Shown: one piece after another, positions 24,256 to 36,057 of the stretch
Numbering within the stretch: position 1 is the stretch's first letter
Layout: every line of letters begins with the position of its first letter
Assembly (NCBI GenBank): GCA_036320915.1
Contig: JAXBDG010000014.1
Location: 1,550,001 to 1,614,000 of the forward strand
From: Linnemannia elongata
Lineage: Eukaryota > Mortierellomycota > Mortierellomycetes > Mortierellales > Mortierellaceae
Reading direction: 5' to 3'
DNA: 64,000 nucleotides
The notes under the pieces: generated by a model
Seen by the model: the letters and a program-made list of their open reading frames with translations, nothing else
What the model was told of the DNA's origin: nothing
Databases searched by the model: none
Translations under genes and position numbers: made by a program

Positions 24256-24633
24256 GTGGACAGTAGGGGCAAGCAACAAACACGCCTCTGTCAAAAAAAA
24301 ATTGAAGGGAGAGGACACAAAACGTGACCAGCTGGCTCAGTTAGCCCGGGAAGGCCCAAAGTGAGAGAAAGTGTGTGTTGCTCGTTTCACACTCTCATCT
24401 CGTTGTTGTTGTTCTCAACATAAACCTTGTGACAAGTGTCACAAACGGCACTCTAATCGATTCGACATGGAAACAGACCCATAGAGACAGACACATCCTA
24501 AAACAAGAAAACACCTCCGAGAGGGTACAACCAGCAATAACACACGGATCAACTCGAACAAGGGAATAATCAATCCTACTCAAAAAACTCACACGACAGT
24601 CCAACAACTAACCACCGTCATCTTCAGCAAACA

Positions 24634-26992
24634 ATGTCAACACAGGATGAAATAGACGCCATCGACCTCGAACTGGAGGCAATAGAGGAACAAATCACAA
24701 CCCTCAAGTGTCGCCGCATAGAACTCGAAGAGTACCGCGACAGTCTCCTCGCCAACGTCTCCATCAACCTTGCACCCGCTCAGCCTGCAGCGCCCGAAAA
24801 GGACTATGGTCGCGAGGACTTTGGTTGGTCATTGGAGCTCAAGCAACTTGCCGCAAAACACTGGAATATCACACAATGGAGAGACAAACAGCTTGACGTC
24901 ATGAACGCGTCCCTGGACAACCGCGACACCTTCGTCCTCATGCCCACAGGTACCGTATATCGTTTATATTATAATTCGGACGTAGAGTGCGTCAGAGAGC
25001 CAATTAATAAAGCGAGACATTACCTTCTCCGTGTGCATGGTAAATGGCATGTATTAGGCGGTGGCAAGTCGCTCTGTTACCAACTGCCGGCTTTAATAGG
25101 CACAGGAATCACATTGGTCATATCACCGTTACTTTCACTTATTCGGGACCAAGCTTTTCATCTGGAGGAGGCGGGGATCGGCGTCGGCATGCTGACTTCA
25201 AACACGACTCCAGAGGAGACTAAGCGTATCATGGACGACATGCTCGGACCAGTAGCACCGAAAGCAAGCAAAAAGGGATCCAAAAATGCAGCACTACCCA
25301 AGACCAATACCCAAGATACTCTCAACCACTCCAGCCGCGTTCTCAAGCTAGTCTATGTCACACCGGAAAAGATCAGCAAGTCCAAGCGGTTTATGAATCA
25401 CCTCGAAAAAGTCTATGCTAACGGTCGACTCGCCCGGATTGTCGTGGATGAATGTCACTGCTGCTCCAACCTTGGACACGATTTCCGACCAGACTACAAG
25501 AAACTTGGAATCCTTCGCGTCCTCTTCCCCAACTCACCCATAATGGCACTGACAGCAACCGCACCTCCGAACGTGATCGAGTCGGTGCTATCGACACTCA
25601 ACATGGGGCCTATCGGCCGTTCAAACAATGGAACTCTGCTCTTTGATACTCCGCTCTTCAGACCCAACCTCGCTTACAAAGTGATGACTCGACCCAGTGC
25701 CAATCAGGAGACGTTCCAGTTCCTCGCTAATTACATTCGGACTCATCACAGAGAAGACAGCGGCATTCTTTACTGTCTCTCTAAGAAGGACACTCACGTG
25801 TTTGCAACGGGGATTGCGGAGGCCAGCGGTGGACACATCGCAACCAGTGCCTACCATGCAGATATCGAGGACGACAAGAAGGAGCTTATTCACGAATACT
25901 GGAGAAATGGCCGCATCCAGGTCGTTTGTGCCACCATTGCTTTTGGACTCGGCATCAATCACCCCAACGTCCGCTTCGTTATCCACGCCTGCATGTCAAA
26001 ATCCCTTGAAGGTTTGTCCCTTCTCCCCTTCTCTCTTAGGGCTCGGTATTCATATGTAGCTCAGACATGTTTTAATTATATTGACAGTTTCGCGTCTTTT
26101 GGCTTCCATGCTTTTACAAGGGTACTATCAGGAATCCGGTCGCGCTGGGCGCGATGGACTACCGGCTGACTGTTTACTACTCTACCGTGATCAAGACGCC
26201 TCTCGTCTGTCAACACTCTGTGTCACCGAGCCCGAGGGTCTCACTAATGGTGTGTTGCATGACTGGATACTTTTGCCAAATGACTGCCGAAATTGACATG
26301 ATAGAGAACGCGAGGCTAACCAGAATCACTTTATCCTTATGCAGTCTACAGTATGATCCGATATGCGCAGGACGTCAGGTCATGCCGACACCAACTGTTT
26401 GATGTCCACTTTTCAAAGCACCTTTCCACCCGGCTACCGCCCTGCGGCTTCTGCGACAATTGTGTCTTGGCCGGACAGGATATAGAGACGGACGATGTTA
26501 GGACTGACGTTCGGGCTCTCTGTCTATTACTCGATCGTCTCAAGGACGCAAAGGACCGCGTGACCCTGAACAAACTTGTCGAAGCATGGCGAGGTATCGG
26601 TGCTTCCCGCTCTATCGCAAGGCTTGTGCGTGATGAATACCACACTGAAGTTGCTTCCAAGCGCGCCAACAAGGACGTAAGCATTTATTCTGGCCTTTAT
26701 GTCCCACAGTTCTCATTGAGACGATGCAATGATCTCTGACGACGCTCTCTTTGGTACTGTTTGCATTGTCTAGGATTATGAGAGGATCATCAATCATCTT
26801 ATTGTGGGCGGGTATCTTCGAGAAGACTTCCACTTCACAGCATACTCGACTCTCGCGTAAGTTACTGCCTAAGTTCTTCATTTCTCACTAGCATCGAACG
26901 ACAAAACATTGGAAGCTTCTAAGGAGATTGGCCACCTTTTTCTTCTTCATCGCCTACCCGCGAGTTCGCACTAACAAGGTCAATGTGGTTTT

Positions 26993-27027
<35 letters not shown>

Positions 27028-27674
27028 GCTTGCGTTTGAAATGGGACGATAGGTACATTGTGAACGGACCAAGGTCAAGCCCATTTATGACGAAACAATC
27101 GCCAAAGTCGTTGCCGTCTGTCAAGGTTGAGTTTGGTCGGAATCGGTCGAGGAGTGCAGAGGAAATCCCGGTCAAAGTGGCTAAAGTACGAACACCGTCA
27201 GAAGGAGGAGGGCTAATTGGAAGAGCTGGCGCCAACAACAGCGAGAAGAAGAGGGCAGCGTCTTCATCGTCATTGTCAGTCAAGAGCAATTTTGGAGGCG
27301 ATGACATTTCGGAGGGAGATATTCAGCTTCTTTTGGATGAGGATGACGATCCGAGGAACAACTTGGACGAGGAGGAAGATGATTTTGCGCCTGTCGTGAA
27401 TTGGCCCACGAATAAGAAACGGATACTGAGCGGCGGCGGATCAACAGGTACTATCTCTTCTACAGCAAAGGGTCCATCCGCAAAGTATCGCAAACTGGTC
27501 ATTGCCGTCTCGGACGACGACATGGAGGAGAATGTGGACGACAACGACAGTGGCGATAACCTTGTCGATACTGTTGAAGGCACCTTTGGTCGTCTGGACA
27601 ACAACAAAGGCAGTCGACGAAAGCACCCCAGACACATCCAGGAGGTCTTTGATGTCGACGACGACTCTGAGTAA
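24634..27674 (+). CDS. RecQ-family DNA helicase, RECQ1-like
   Basis: Exons join(24634..24949, 25058..26011, 26121..26249, 26345..26676, 26774..26856, 27053..27674), 811 residues, phases consistent. RecQ helicases unwind 3'-tailed DNA at forks and recombination intermediates in the nucleus. Seen: an N-terminal heptad-like helix (about 5-40), motif I PTGGGKSLCYQLPA with Lys109 (created by splicing exons 1 and 2), motif II VVDECHCCSN with Asp236-Glu237, GHDFRPDYKKLG, motif III ALTATA, and motif VI YYQESGRAGRDG (425-436, built across the exon 2-3 junction). The RecQ zinc site has Cys480, Cys500, Cys503 and Cys506, followed by the winged-helix region. The x-CHCCS-x form of motif II and the N-terminal helix fit RECQ1 rather than BLM or WRN; no HRDC or exonuclease domain is visible. 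The last 200 residues are acidic and Ser-rich with no recognised fold. Confidence 0.92.
26995..27025 (+). repeat. T31 homopolymer in RecQ intron 5
   Basis: Thirty-one T on the coding strand, ending 27 nt before the intron 5 acceptor at 27051-27052. Confidence 0.95.
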
Positions 27675-27716
27675 GCATCAAGTACGTTCTCGGACCCTCT
27701 GCTTGCGTACGAAATC

Positions 27717-27722
27717 AATAAA
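27717..27722 (+). terminator. AATAAA poly(A) signal of the RecQ gene
   Basis: AATAAA 42 nt after the stop codon at 27674. Confidence 0.6.
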
Positions 27723-30032
27723 CCCCCCCAGACTCTTTTCCTGGCACGTAATGATCACCCTTTTCCGCAATAACTCCTTTTTTGCTCAGATGTCGGCGAG
27801 ACTGCCGTGCTGAGCTCACTTGCATGCTTGTTTTGAGGTTGTTGTTGTCTCTTGCCATTTTTTCCTATAAAGCTCCTGCATGAGCTGGCAAAATCCAGGG
27901 CAGGGCAGGCAAGGCGGAAAAGAAGGGCAGAATGGAAGTGTTTTTGAGTGTTGAGCTCATCGGGCCTGAGCGTTTTTCAATACTTCTCATACTTCTCCAC
28001 CCCTGTGCTCACTAGTCCCAGAGAAAGCGTAGATGCTCAACTCTACCTCCATGTGAGTTCCAACAACAAGATAGCAGCTATTTTTTTGTTGTTCTTCCTG
28101 CATTCTCTCCCCCTATTTCTTTTTTTGTGCTCATTTGCTCTCCCCTGTCAAGTTTCCACAAAAAATGTTGTGCTCGGACAAACCAAAGGGCACAGATGGG
28201 TCCAAAAAGATACAGCAGACTGGAATAGAAGATGCTACGATAACTGAAGGTCAGGGACACAGGGTTTTGTGCTGAGTTTCAAGAACAAACAAAGCTGGCG
28301 ATGACGCGGGTTGGCTTTTTCTTTCGACACACAGTAAACAAAAAACAAACGCACACAGACACCAGGGGACTAACAAGGAGATGGTGGGGAGAAGACAACA
28401 GGATGAAGGGGAGCATTGGGGAGAAAGAAGTGAGGGGGAAAACTAGTCCGAAAAGGTCAGGACTTGAAAGGAACACATAGAGGCAAAAGAGGAAGGCCGA
28501 CAAAGGGACGTAAGTCGTAAAGATAAACAAGGATGAAGAAGTAGCTGGGCTAGCTGAGCTAGGAAATTGGTCCAAGCGCAGTTTCTTTTCTATATGGCGG
28601 ACCCTTTTTTCTTATTCATCAGACACGTCGAGTCGTTTCTGGTTCAAGTCGTGTCAATGATCAGGATCAAGTTTTGCCAGTGTCATTTTCAAGTCGCGTC
28701 AAGCTGAGTCAGGTTGCCATCTGTTCTTTAAAGATCGCAAAAGTGCAATATACATGCCTTTTCGTACCCATTGCAGAGGGCGGGAAGGATAAGGCTGAGG
28801 ATGGAGAACGAAACTCCTTTCCTCCAACTCCAAAGAGGAAGAATCCTTTTTTTTTTGTTTTCACAAGGTAAACGACAGTCCTCTTACATAACTCTGCCTG
28901 CTTTCCCGCAAAAGTGGCACAAGGTCTTGGATATTTAACTGAACGAACGATAGCCAACCAATTTGTTTTTTTGGGTGCTGGATGAGGATGAGGAATGGCT
29001 CCGAGTTTGATTTTTTTTTTTTTTGCATTGTTTGCATTTTTTGCATGCATACGTGCATACTCGGTTCTCGTTTTTTGTAATAGCTGGCAAGGTAGCTTGC
29101 AAAAGACGTAATTGGTTTCGCAATGCTTGTCTAAAAAAAACTTCCTCTTATTTTTTTGTTGCGATATCCACAACCCTTCCACGTCCATCCCTACTGTAGC
29201 AGCAAGTTAGAAGGTGGCGGTGGAATTGCAATTGAGAAGGATAGAAATAGAGAGCAAAACGGGAAGAAAACGATAGCCGAAAGGGAAAACAGCGCTTGTG
29301 GTCCAGATCCACCAAGTCACCCTCGTATATTCAAGCGCCGACTTAAACAACTTCCTTCACCACGATGGAAATGTGTAACAACAACCACATGTTGTCTTGT
29401 CCTTTAGTACTCATAAACAAAGTGCCGTCAGGTACAACAAAAAACAAGCAATGTCCTATCTAATATTTCAAACAATGAGCAAAATGAACGACTGAATGAA
29501 CCTTCCCTTCCTCCTCCTTTTCTTTGTCCAGTTTCTAATATGACAGGATATGTAATGAAATATACCGCGCCCTCTTATTGCCTTTCGTTGATGTGTAATG
29601 TCAATCTCCTCTCTGTCTCTCTTGGAAATATTACGCTTCTAGAATACACACACGCCTCGTCTCGTCTCCTTTGCGGCGCTTGATTCTCTACTGCCTTTTG
29701 TCAGCCCTCCTCGGGATGCAAAACAACAACAACAAATGACCGAACCAGCGATGGGCATAGACCAATACAACAGGGAATAAATGGCAAAGAGGTGAAAAGA
29801 AGTAAGGCAAAAGGCTGAGGAGGAAGAGGAAGAGGGATGATGTTGACTTGAAAGAAAGTGCGTGTTGCATGCAAGCAGTAATATCCATCTGAGATCGGAG
29901 AGGATCAAGATTTAGTTCATTCAAAGGGATTACTACATCTTTCAGTTTCCTTTGTTGCTGTTGTTGGTTCATGCACGCAAACAGACAAGCACACAAACAG
30001 GCTTGCAATGAAACATAAAAAAAAGATTTGGA

Positions 30033-30051
30033 GGGGGGGGGGGGGGGGGGG
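30033..30051 (+). repeat. G19 homopolymer
   Basis: Nineteen consecutive G. A second G19 of the same length occurs at 48972-48990. Confidence 0.95.
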
Positions 30052-31904
30052 TTATTGCTTGAAATAACGATAAGGATGAAGCATAACAAAGGGCAACCTA
30101 CAACACGAGTCAACAATGCGAGAAACGAATGAGGTATAAGAAGTAAAAGAGGAAGCATCGGACAGAGCAACGGACGTTGTACTTGTGCTTGCAGACGATG
30201 GTTTGTCTTTGTTGAAGCATAATAACCGCCCTTTTTTTGTCTGTTGTGGTTGCTGTTGCCCTTTGGCTATTGCGACCCTTTGGGTGAATGGGTGGCAGTA
30301 ATATGAACGAGAAGGCAGTGTGTGGACTTGCCTTTTTGATGGACCATGGGATCTGATGAGGCTATTAAAGCCTTTTGACTCCCACACAGACCCAATTTCA
30401 GCATTTTTCTTGCGTTTTGGTCTGATGGACATGGATGTGAGCCATGGGGCTTAACCTTTGATCGATGCCTTGGGTGCAGCAACATGTTTTTTTATTAGTC
30501 CACGGACGATATTCGTTTACATTGATACCTGTAATGGCTGTGCCTTGCTTTTTTTGTCTCTACTACTTCTTCCTCTCTGGCACATTTTTGTCCTTGTCAA
30601 ACTGGCCCAACAACTTCCGTTTGCTTCTGTCCATTCCTCCTCCACTTTGCCCAACATTAAGACACCCCTCATTCCCTTTCTTCTCGCCTGTCTCTTTTCC
30701 TCTGCCCATTTGTGGGTATTGCTATCCATGTGGAGTCTCATCATCATCACCTTCATTGCCATTGTCGACATCATCATCATTATTCTCATTGACGATCTAT
30801 CCCTTCAACAACCAACTTTTACATCGTTTTCTTTGTTACCCCCTTTCCCTTGAACCTTTCCTCTAAATGTAAAAGACGCGTTGTTTGCTATTGTCTATCC
30901 TGCCCAGGTGTTCTTCTCCCGTAGAGTCCTCGCACGGTTCGCCGCGTACGAAACCCGTCCCCATCAGTGATCCGTGATTAGCAATGTTTGTTCAATCGCA
31001 ATACCTTGTTTGTTCCACCTTGTGTTGATGATGGATGATCAATGACGATGATTCGTTTTCTTTTTTAATAACTGATTGAATGACTTGTATGTATGTATGA
31101 ATAAAATGGGCGAAAGGATGAATGACGCGGTTGGATATGCTGCCACCTGCCACCCTTGCCACTTACAAGGCAGATTGCCAGACTGACATATCTGTCTGTC
31201 TGTCTATCTGTCTGAGTTTTGAGTTGTCGAAGACGAAGACGACGACGAAGGAGTACGCTTTGTCCTCTTCTTCCCCCTAGAGTTGAACATATCAACATTC
31301 GACATCATCGTTTATTTGCTTGTCCCACCATGTACCATACCACCATGTAGATACCATATATCACTGCCCACATACACCCCTCTCCAATTTCATTCCCCTT
31401 CTCCAATTCCCTCTCTTTCCCCCCCCCCCTTCTCCTCCCCTCTCTGATGCTCTTCTCTCTTTCTAACTTCCTTTCTTTCTTTATACTTCCTTTCTTTCTT
31501 TATACTTCCTCTCTTCCTTCTCATCTTGTCGTTTATTATTATTATTTTTTTTTTTTTTTTTTTTTTGGGTTCTTCACACTCAAGTCTGACTCGGTCCTGA
31601 ATCCACCTCAGTTCCTTCAAATACTTGCCCTCCTCCCCTCTCTTTTTTTCCTCCACTTCCTCACCTTTCCCTCTCTCTCTCTCTCTCTCTTCGCTCTCCC
31701 TTCCCTTGTTCCTCCTTTCTCTTTTGCACCCCTCTTTCTTAGTGTGATCAACAACCCATACCCCACATACCTATACCCTAGTGACAATAGAGCACTGTCC
31801 TCTTAACTCCTCCTTCTCTCCTCTCGCTCTTGCTCTCTATCTTCCTTAGTACAACCATACCCCCATATACATACCCCCTAGTAGTACAGTACAACCATCC
31901 TATC

Positions 31905-34900
31905 ATGAGCACTTCTTCTCGTCCTTCCTCCCGTGCTTCGGTTGCGAGCATCTCGCGCCAAAAGAGCCTTCCAAAGCTCGTCGATACCCCTAATCAAGGT
32001 AAACACTTTCATCTTATTCTTTGAGCTATGCCTTCATGTGAAGGCCATCAAAAAACGAGATATCTGGCATCTCTCGTGCGCCTTTGAAGAGGGAACGCCA
32101 ATAAGTTCATCCATCTCTCTATCTGCCTTCTGCGCCCATCTGACCATCTTGCTTTTCTGGCGTCTTGACCCATTGGGCTATTCGGCCTCCCATTCGCACA
32201 TCAAAAAATATCTTCTGCACCCGTTCACACCATCGCACATCATCCATGTCCTCATCTTGCCATCTAACCATCTGCTCTGTTTCTCTCCCTCTCTTTTTTT
32301 ACTCGCCTACTTGGTCCACAATTTCTGTTCCTTTTTACCCGCTCAACCTTTTTCCTTTCCCCTTACCCTCTCCTCGAACCCATCCCAACCAACCAACCAA
32401 CCAACCAACCAAAATCCATGCAATCGGGGACCTCCTTACAACCATGCTCTCTTTGCAGCATACACATCAACAACTACAGCAACGACAACAGCAGCCAAAA
32501 CCTCGCCATCTCGCGCCCCGTCCAGATCAACTCCCTCGCCTGACCTGTCCAACCGCAACAAATGCCAAGCCTGCCTCCAACGGCGACCTCACCACCATCA
32601 CAGCCATAATCATAGCAGCATCATCGACGGTAGGACATCTCCCTCTGGCGCAGCAGCTGTCACATCGTCTTCAGCCTTTGGCAGTGGGCGAGTTCGTCCC
32701 TCTGTCCGCCGACTGTTCGACGAACCCCCTGCTTCTCCTTCTTCTCCCAAGAGCAACACGTCGTCTTCGCCGTCGCCACAGAAAGAAGGAAGGACAGGAT
32801 CAAGAAGCCCCTCGATCGCCCGAAGCGTCTCGTCCTTTTCGACCAACGGTTGCGGTGATTCTCCCAAGAACGGTGGTGGTACAGACCAACGGCCTCGGTG
32901 GGTTGGAGCTTGGTCCTCGACCTACACGCCCTCGCCATCCAAATCTGTCGCTCGACGACAATCCCTCCCTCCTTTCAACAACAACCATCCCACTTCACGC
33001 AACAGGAACAGCAGTGGATTGGATGAACCGCCTCCTTTACTTTCTGCGTACGCATCTGCGACAGTGTTGAGTCGGCCGCCACGGAGGAGGGAGACCTATG
33101 ACCCATCCGTGCTCAAGAACGGTGCCAGCAACCATGCAAGGGGTCGCTCACCCTCGGCAGTCGTATGCCTTGCTTCTGCTGCTAAAGATGCATCAGCTGC
33201 GTTCAAAGAGAGCAATAACAGCACTAGTCCCTGCGACACCGCCAACAGTAGTAACAGTAACAGTAACAGTAGGAGAACAAGCGTGCGCCATCCTATCGGA
33301 GAGGACGTTTGCGACCATGACCACTTGGATGGCGAACACGGGATGGAGAGCGTGCACAGCCGTGATGGAGAGCATGGGTATGTCGCCGAGCCTACCAGCT
33401 CCCTGGAAGGATCTCCTACCTCTACTACCCCTTCAGCGGAGGGTGGACCTAAAAGGACAGTAACCACTACTGCACCAGCGTCGATGGTCGGCAAGGCATG
33501 GCGATTTGCTCTCATGCCTGCTCCACCTCTCGAGACCTCACCTGCCTTGATCCGCAAGTTCTTGTCCACCGAGGCCCTCACAGGGTCATCCTCCTCCTCC
33601 TCCTCCTCCTCCTCCTCCTCCTCCTCCTCCTCCATGCCCTCGTCTTTACCGCCTGCCTCAGGATCATCTTCCTCTTCCTGTTATGCTGGCCTGTTCGTTA
33701 CTGCTCCGGCTGTAGCAGCTGTCAACCCCGTCCAGTTCCTCGCCAAGAGCCGTGTTGTTGTTGCAGAGGCTGCTTCTTTCATTGGCCAACACCCAATGTC
33801 CACATCCACTTCTGCTTTGTCAACTTCAACGACCACCCCTTCGACGGAGGATAACAAGGAATCGACTCCCAGCTTACTCGCTGCGTCATTGTTGTCGTAC
33901 GAGACCACGACTACACTACTGGAACAGGATGGAGGGGATGACAACAGCCACGCTTCCTCTCTCTTGGCCCGTTGGCAGCAGCGAAGTCCCTCCCCTCTTG
34001 GGCAATACAGCATCGCTGCAGGATCGTCCACCGACGCCGACGACCAGGATGATCACTCGGCGACCCCTACCCCCAGCGGGAGAGCCAACAGTCTCCGAAC
34101 AAAACCCTCGTTCGACGCCCTCTCAGCCATGGACCGACCAGGAACCCCTTCGTCTTGCTCCTCACCCGCACAAGAACTCTTCTCAAGGATCATGGACCAG
34201 AACAACGATCATATTAACAACAACTCGCGGAGGCATTCGATGGGAAGTCTTGTCGACATTATGGCCAGCAAGGCCCGGATGTACCTCTCCCCCTCCTCCA
34301 GGAACAGCGTTGATGGGTCCTCTATTGTTACTTTTACTGCGAACAACGGGAGAGGAACTGCATCGATCTCATCGTCGTCTTCCCTCGGATATTCCGCCCT
34401 GTCTTCTGAAAGACCACATCGAAACTCAATCTCCGACATTGCATCCGGATCCACGACCACTCTCCCGCCATTACCACCCGCTCATCAACACCAAACAAAC
34501 CCCCAGACACAAACACGACGACATCCACACCAGCAAGTCGTCCGCGTCTCGAGCATCGAATCCTTCCCGCGCCACCCCTCCGCCTCATCCTCCAACCTCC
34601 GCATCCAATCCCTTCGAGACCTCTTCCGCTCCTCTTCCTCTACTTCTTCAGCCTCTTCGTCATCGGCGTCGGTTACGGGAGCAGCAGGGGCTGGGTCCAA
34701 TTCAAACTCCTTGACGACCACACCTAACCACTCCCGCACTTCCACTGTCGAAAGTGCTCCCCTCGACAACAATTCTAACACAGGAGCAGGAACCAGTCGT
34801 CGTAACTCCCTCATGGATCTCTTAACCCCCTTCACGTCCTCCAAACCAACCCCACCGCCTTCTGCACCTCTGGAAGACGACTATCGCTCGACAACGACCA

Positions 34901-35904
34901 CATCGTCATCCTCGTCCTCAACAATCACCCGCCACCGCTCAGAGACCAATGGATCTGCAACTTCGGCCTCTACCACCACTTCTTCACCTTGTCCATCCCC
35001 AGTCTTGAGGAAACTCGGCTCCCGCTCCTCACTCTCCTTGGTTGCCCCACCCTTGGTCGTCCCCCAGATAAAGCAATCGCCCAAACTGTCTCATGCCACC
35101 CTCCTCTCCCTCACCCCAGCCTCTGCCGACACCAACGATTCCTCTTCTTCAGATATCTCCTCCTTGCAGCCTAACAACACCAATAATAATGGAACTCTCC
35201 GTCGTCCCAAGTGTCAAGTCCTCGCTCCTCCCGGCTCGACCACAGTGGGAGGACCCAGCAACAAGCCCTCGCCTCTTCCATCCTTCACAGTCGTGAACGA
35301 GATCTGGATGGACCCCACCACAAACACCCTCCACCAACTGCCAGGAGTCCTCCTCACACCATCCCTCCCTTTCCCCCTCACCCTTCCTATCCTACCCCCA
35401 TCCTCATCCAACAATTCTATCGCCGCCGCCTCTACAGCTACCCAGTTTCCCTCAACAACAGCTGCTGCTAACGGACCAGAAGGAGCCCCTGAATCTATTG
35501 AATGGCCCTGGACAAACATGAACCCTACAGACCGCGACAAATGGCCCACAGCATTCCATATCTCGGCCCAAAACGGGGGAATCCTTGCCCTCCCACCTAC
35601 CTACTCCCCCGGTTCCGAACTTGACGAAGCCACGGCCCTCTCCCTCTCCCGCACTCACTCCCATGGTCTCCCTCTTGATTACGGGTCGTCTGTCATGGAA
35701 GCGCAGAAGTATTTTGGAACCGGTGGCATGGAGAGTGTTCAGAGCAGTCTTGCAGGATCGAGGGTTTCAGGGTCCGGGTCGTTGTATTACGACGAGACTT
35801 TGGGACAGACGCCCTATGGAAATGGGTATTATTATGGGTATACCCAGCAACAACAGCATTCTCAATATGGCCCCCTTGGTCCTCCGGCTGCCACAGGCTA
35901 TTAG
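31905..35904 (+). CDS. Large Ser/Thr-rich orphan protein
   Basis: Exons join(31905..31998, 32459..35904), 1179 residues. The first exon encodes a basic Ser-rich start (MSTSSRPSSRASVASISRQK). The 460-nt intron ends in TTTGCAG, is in phase, and contains a (CCAA)7 run near the acceptor. Most of the protein is low complexity: poly-Ser (15 TCC codons at 33589-33633), Thr runs and Pro-rich stretches. Less biased islands occur at NKCQACLQRRPHHHHSHNH (about residues 65-85), around SVESFP-like and RNSLMDLL-type Ser-phosphorylation-like motifs, and in the last 230 residues (VVNEIWMDPTTNTLHQLPG, SIEWPWTNMNP), which end in a Tyr/Gln-rich tail (YGNGYYYGYTQQQQ). I do not recognise a family. The C-terminal block is the best candidate for a conserved domain. 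It converges with the IVY1-like gene, with 153 nt between stop codons. Confidence 0.7.
32385..32412 (+). repeat. (CCAA)7 tetranucleotide repeat
   Basis: Seven perfect CCAA units inside the intron of the Ser-rich orphan gene, about 46 nt before its acceptor. Confidence 0.95.
33589..33633 (+). repeat. (TCC)15 coding microsatellite
   Basis: Fifteen in-frame TCC codons giving a poly-Ser run in the orphan protein; length change by whole units would keep the frame. Confidence 0.95.
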
Positions 35905-35914
35905 TTCTTTCATT

Positions 35915-35920
35915 AATAAA
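35915..35920 (+). terminator. AATAAA poly(A) signal of the Ser-rich orphan gene
   Basis: AATAAA 10 nt after the stop at 35904, in a 153-nt convergent spacer. Confidence 0.6.
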
Positions 35921-36057
35921 CATAGCATTTCTCACAAATCAAACAACAAGAACAGCCAATGCCATAATAGTCAAAGGGGTCGGTATGGTTTAATGTACAA
36001 TTTTGAAAGGGGGTTTTGTTGTGTGTATATCTTCTCGTCTCCAGCAGGGTAACATGT

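Larger units (their letters stand above)
23845..24633. promoter_or_regulatory. Shared divergent promoter region, SAPS-like (-) and RecQ (+)
   Basis: 789 nt between two divergent start codons, so both promoters must overlap or abut here. It holds AGGCA/AGGTA pentamer repeats (23921-23980), T24 (24184-24207) and a (TGG) run (24231-24255). No TATA box is convincing on either strand. Confidence 0.55.
27675..31904. other. 4.2-kb gene-free spacer
   Basis: Between the RecQ stop and the start of the Ser-rich orphan gene, both plus strand. I found no exon chain with family resemblance on either strand. Contents include the RecQ poly(A) signal, a G19 tract (30033-30051), T-rich runs, T22 at 31545-31566, and about 500 nt of CT-rich promoter DNA immediately before 31905. 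A non-coding transcript is possible but nothing in the sequence proves it. Confidence 0.5.

Noticed and set aside
23556..24272. 238-codon minus-strand frame overlapping the SAPS-like start
   Set aside because: It is a shifted-frame shadow of the SAPS-like first exon and its CT-rich leader.
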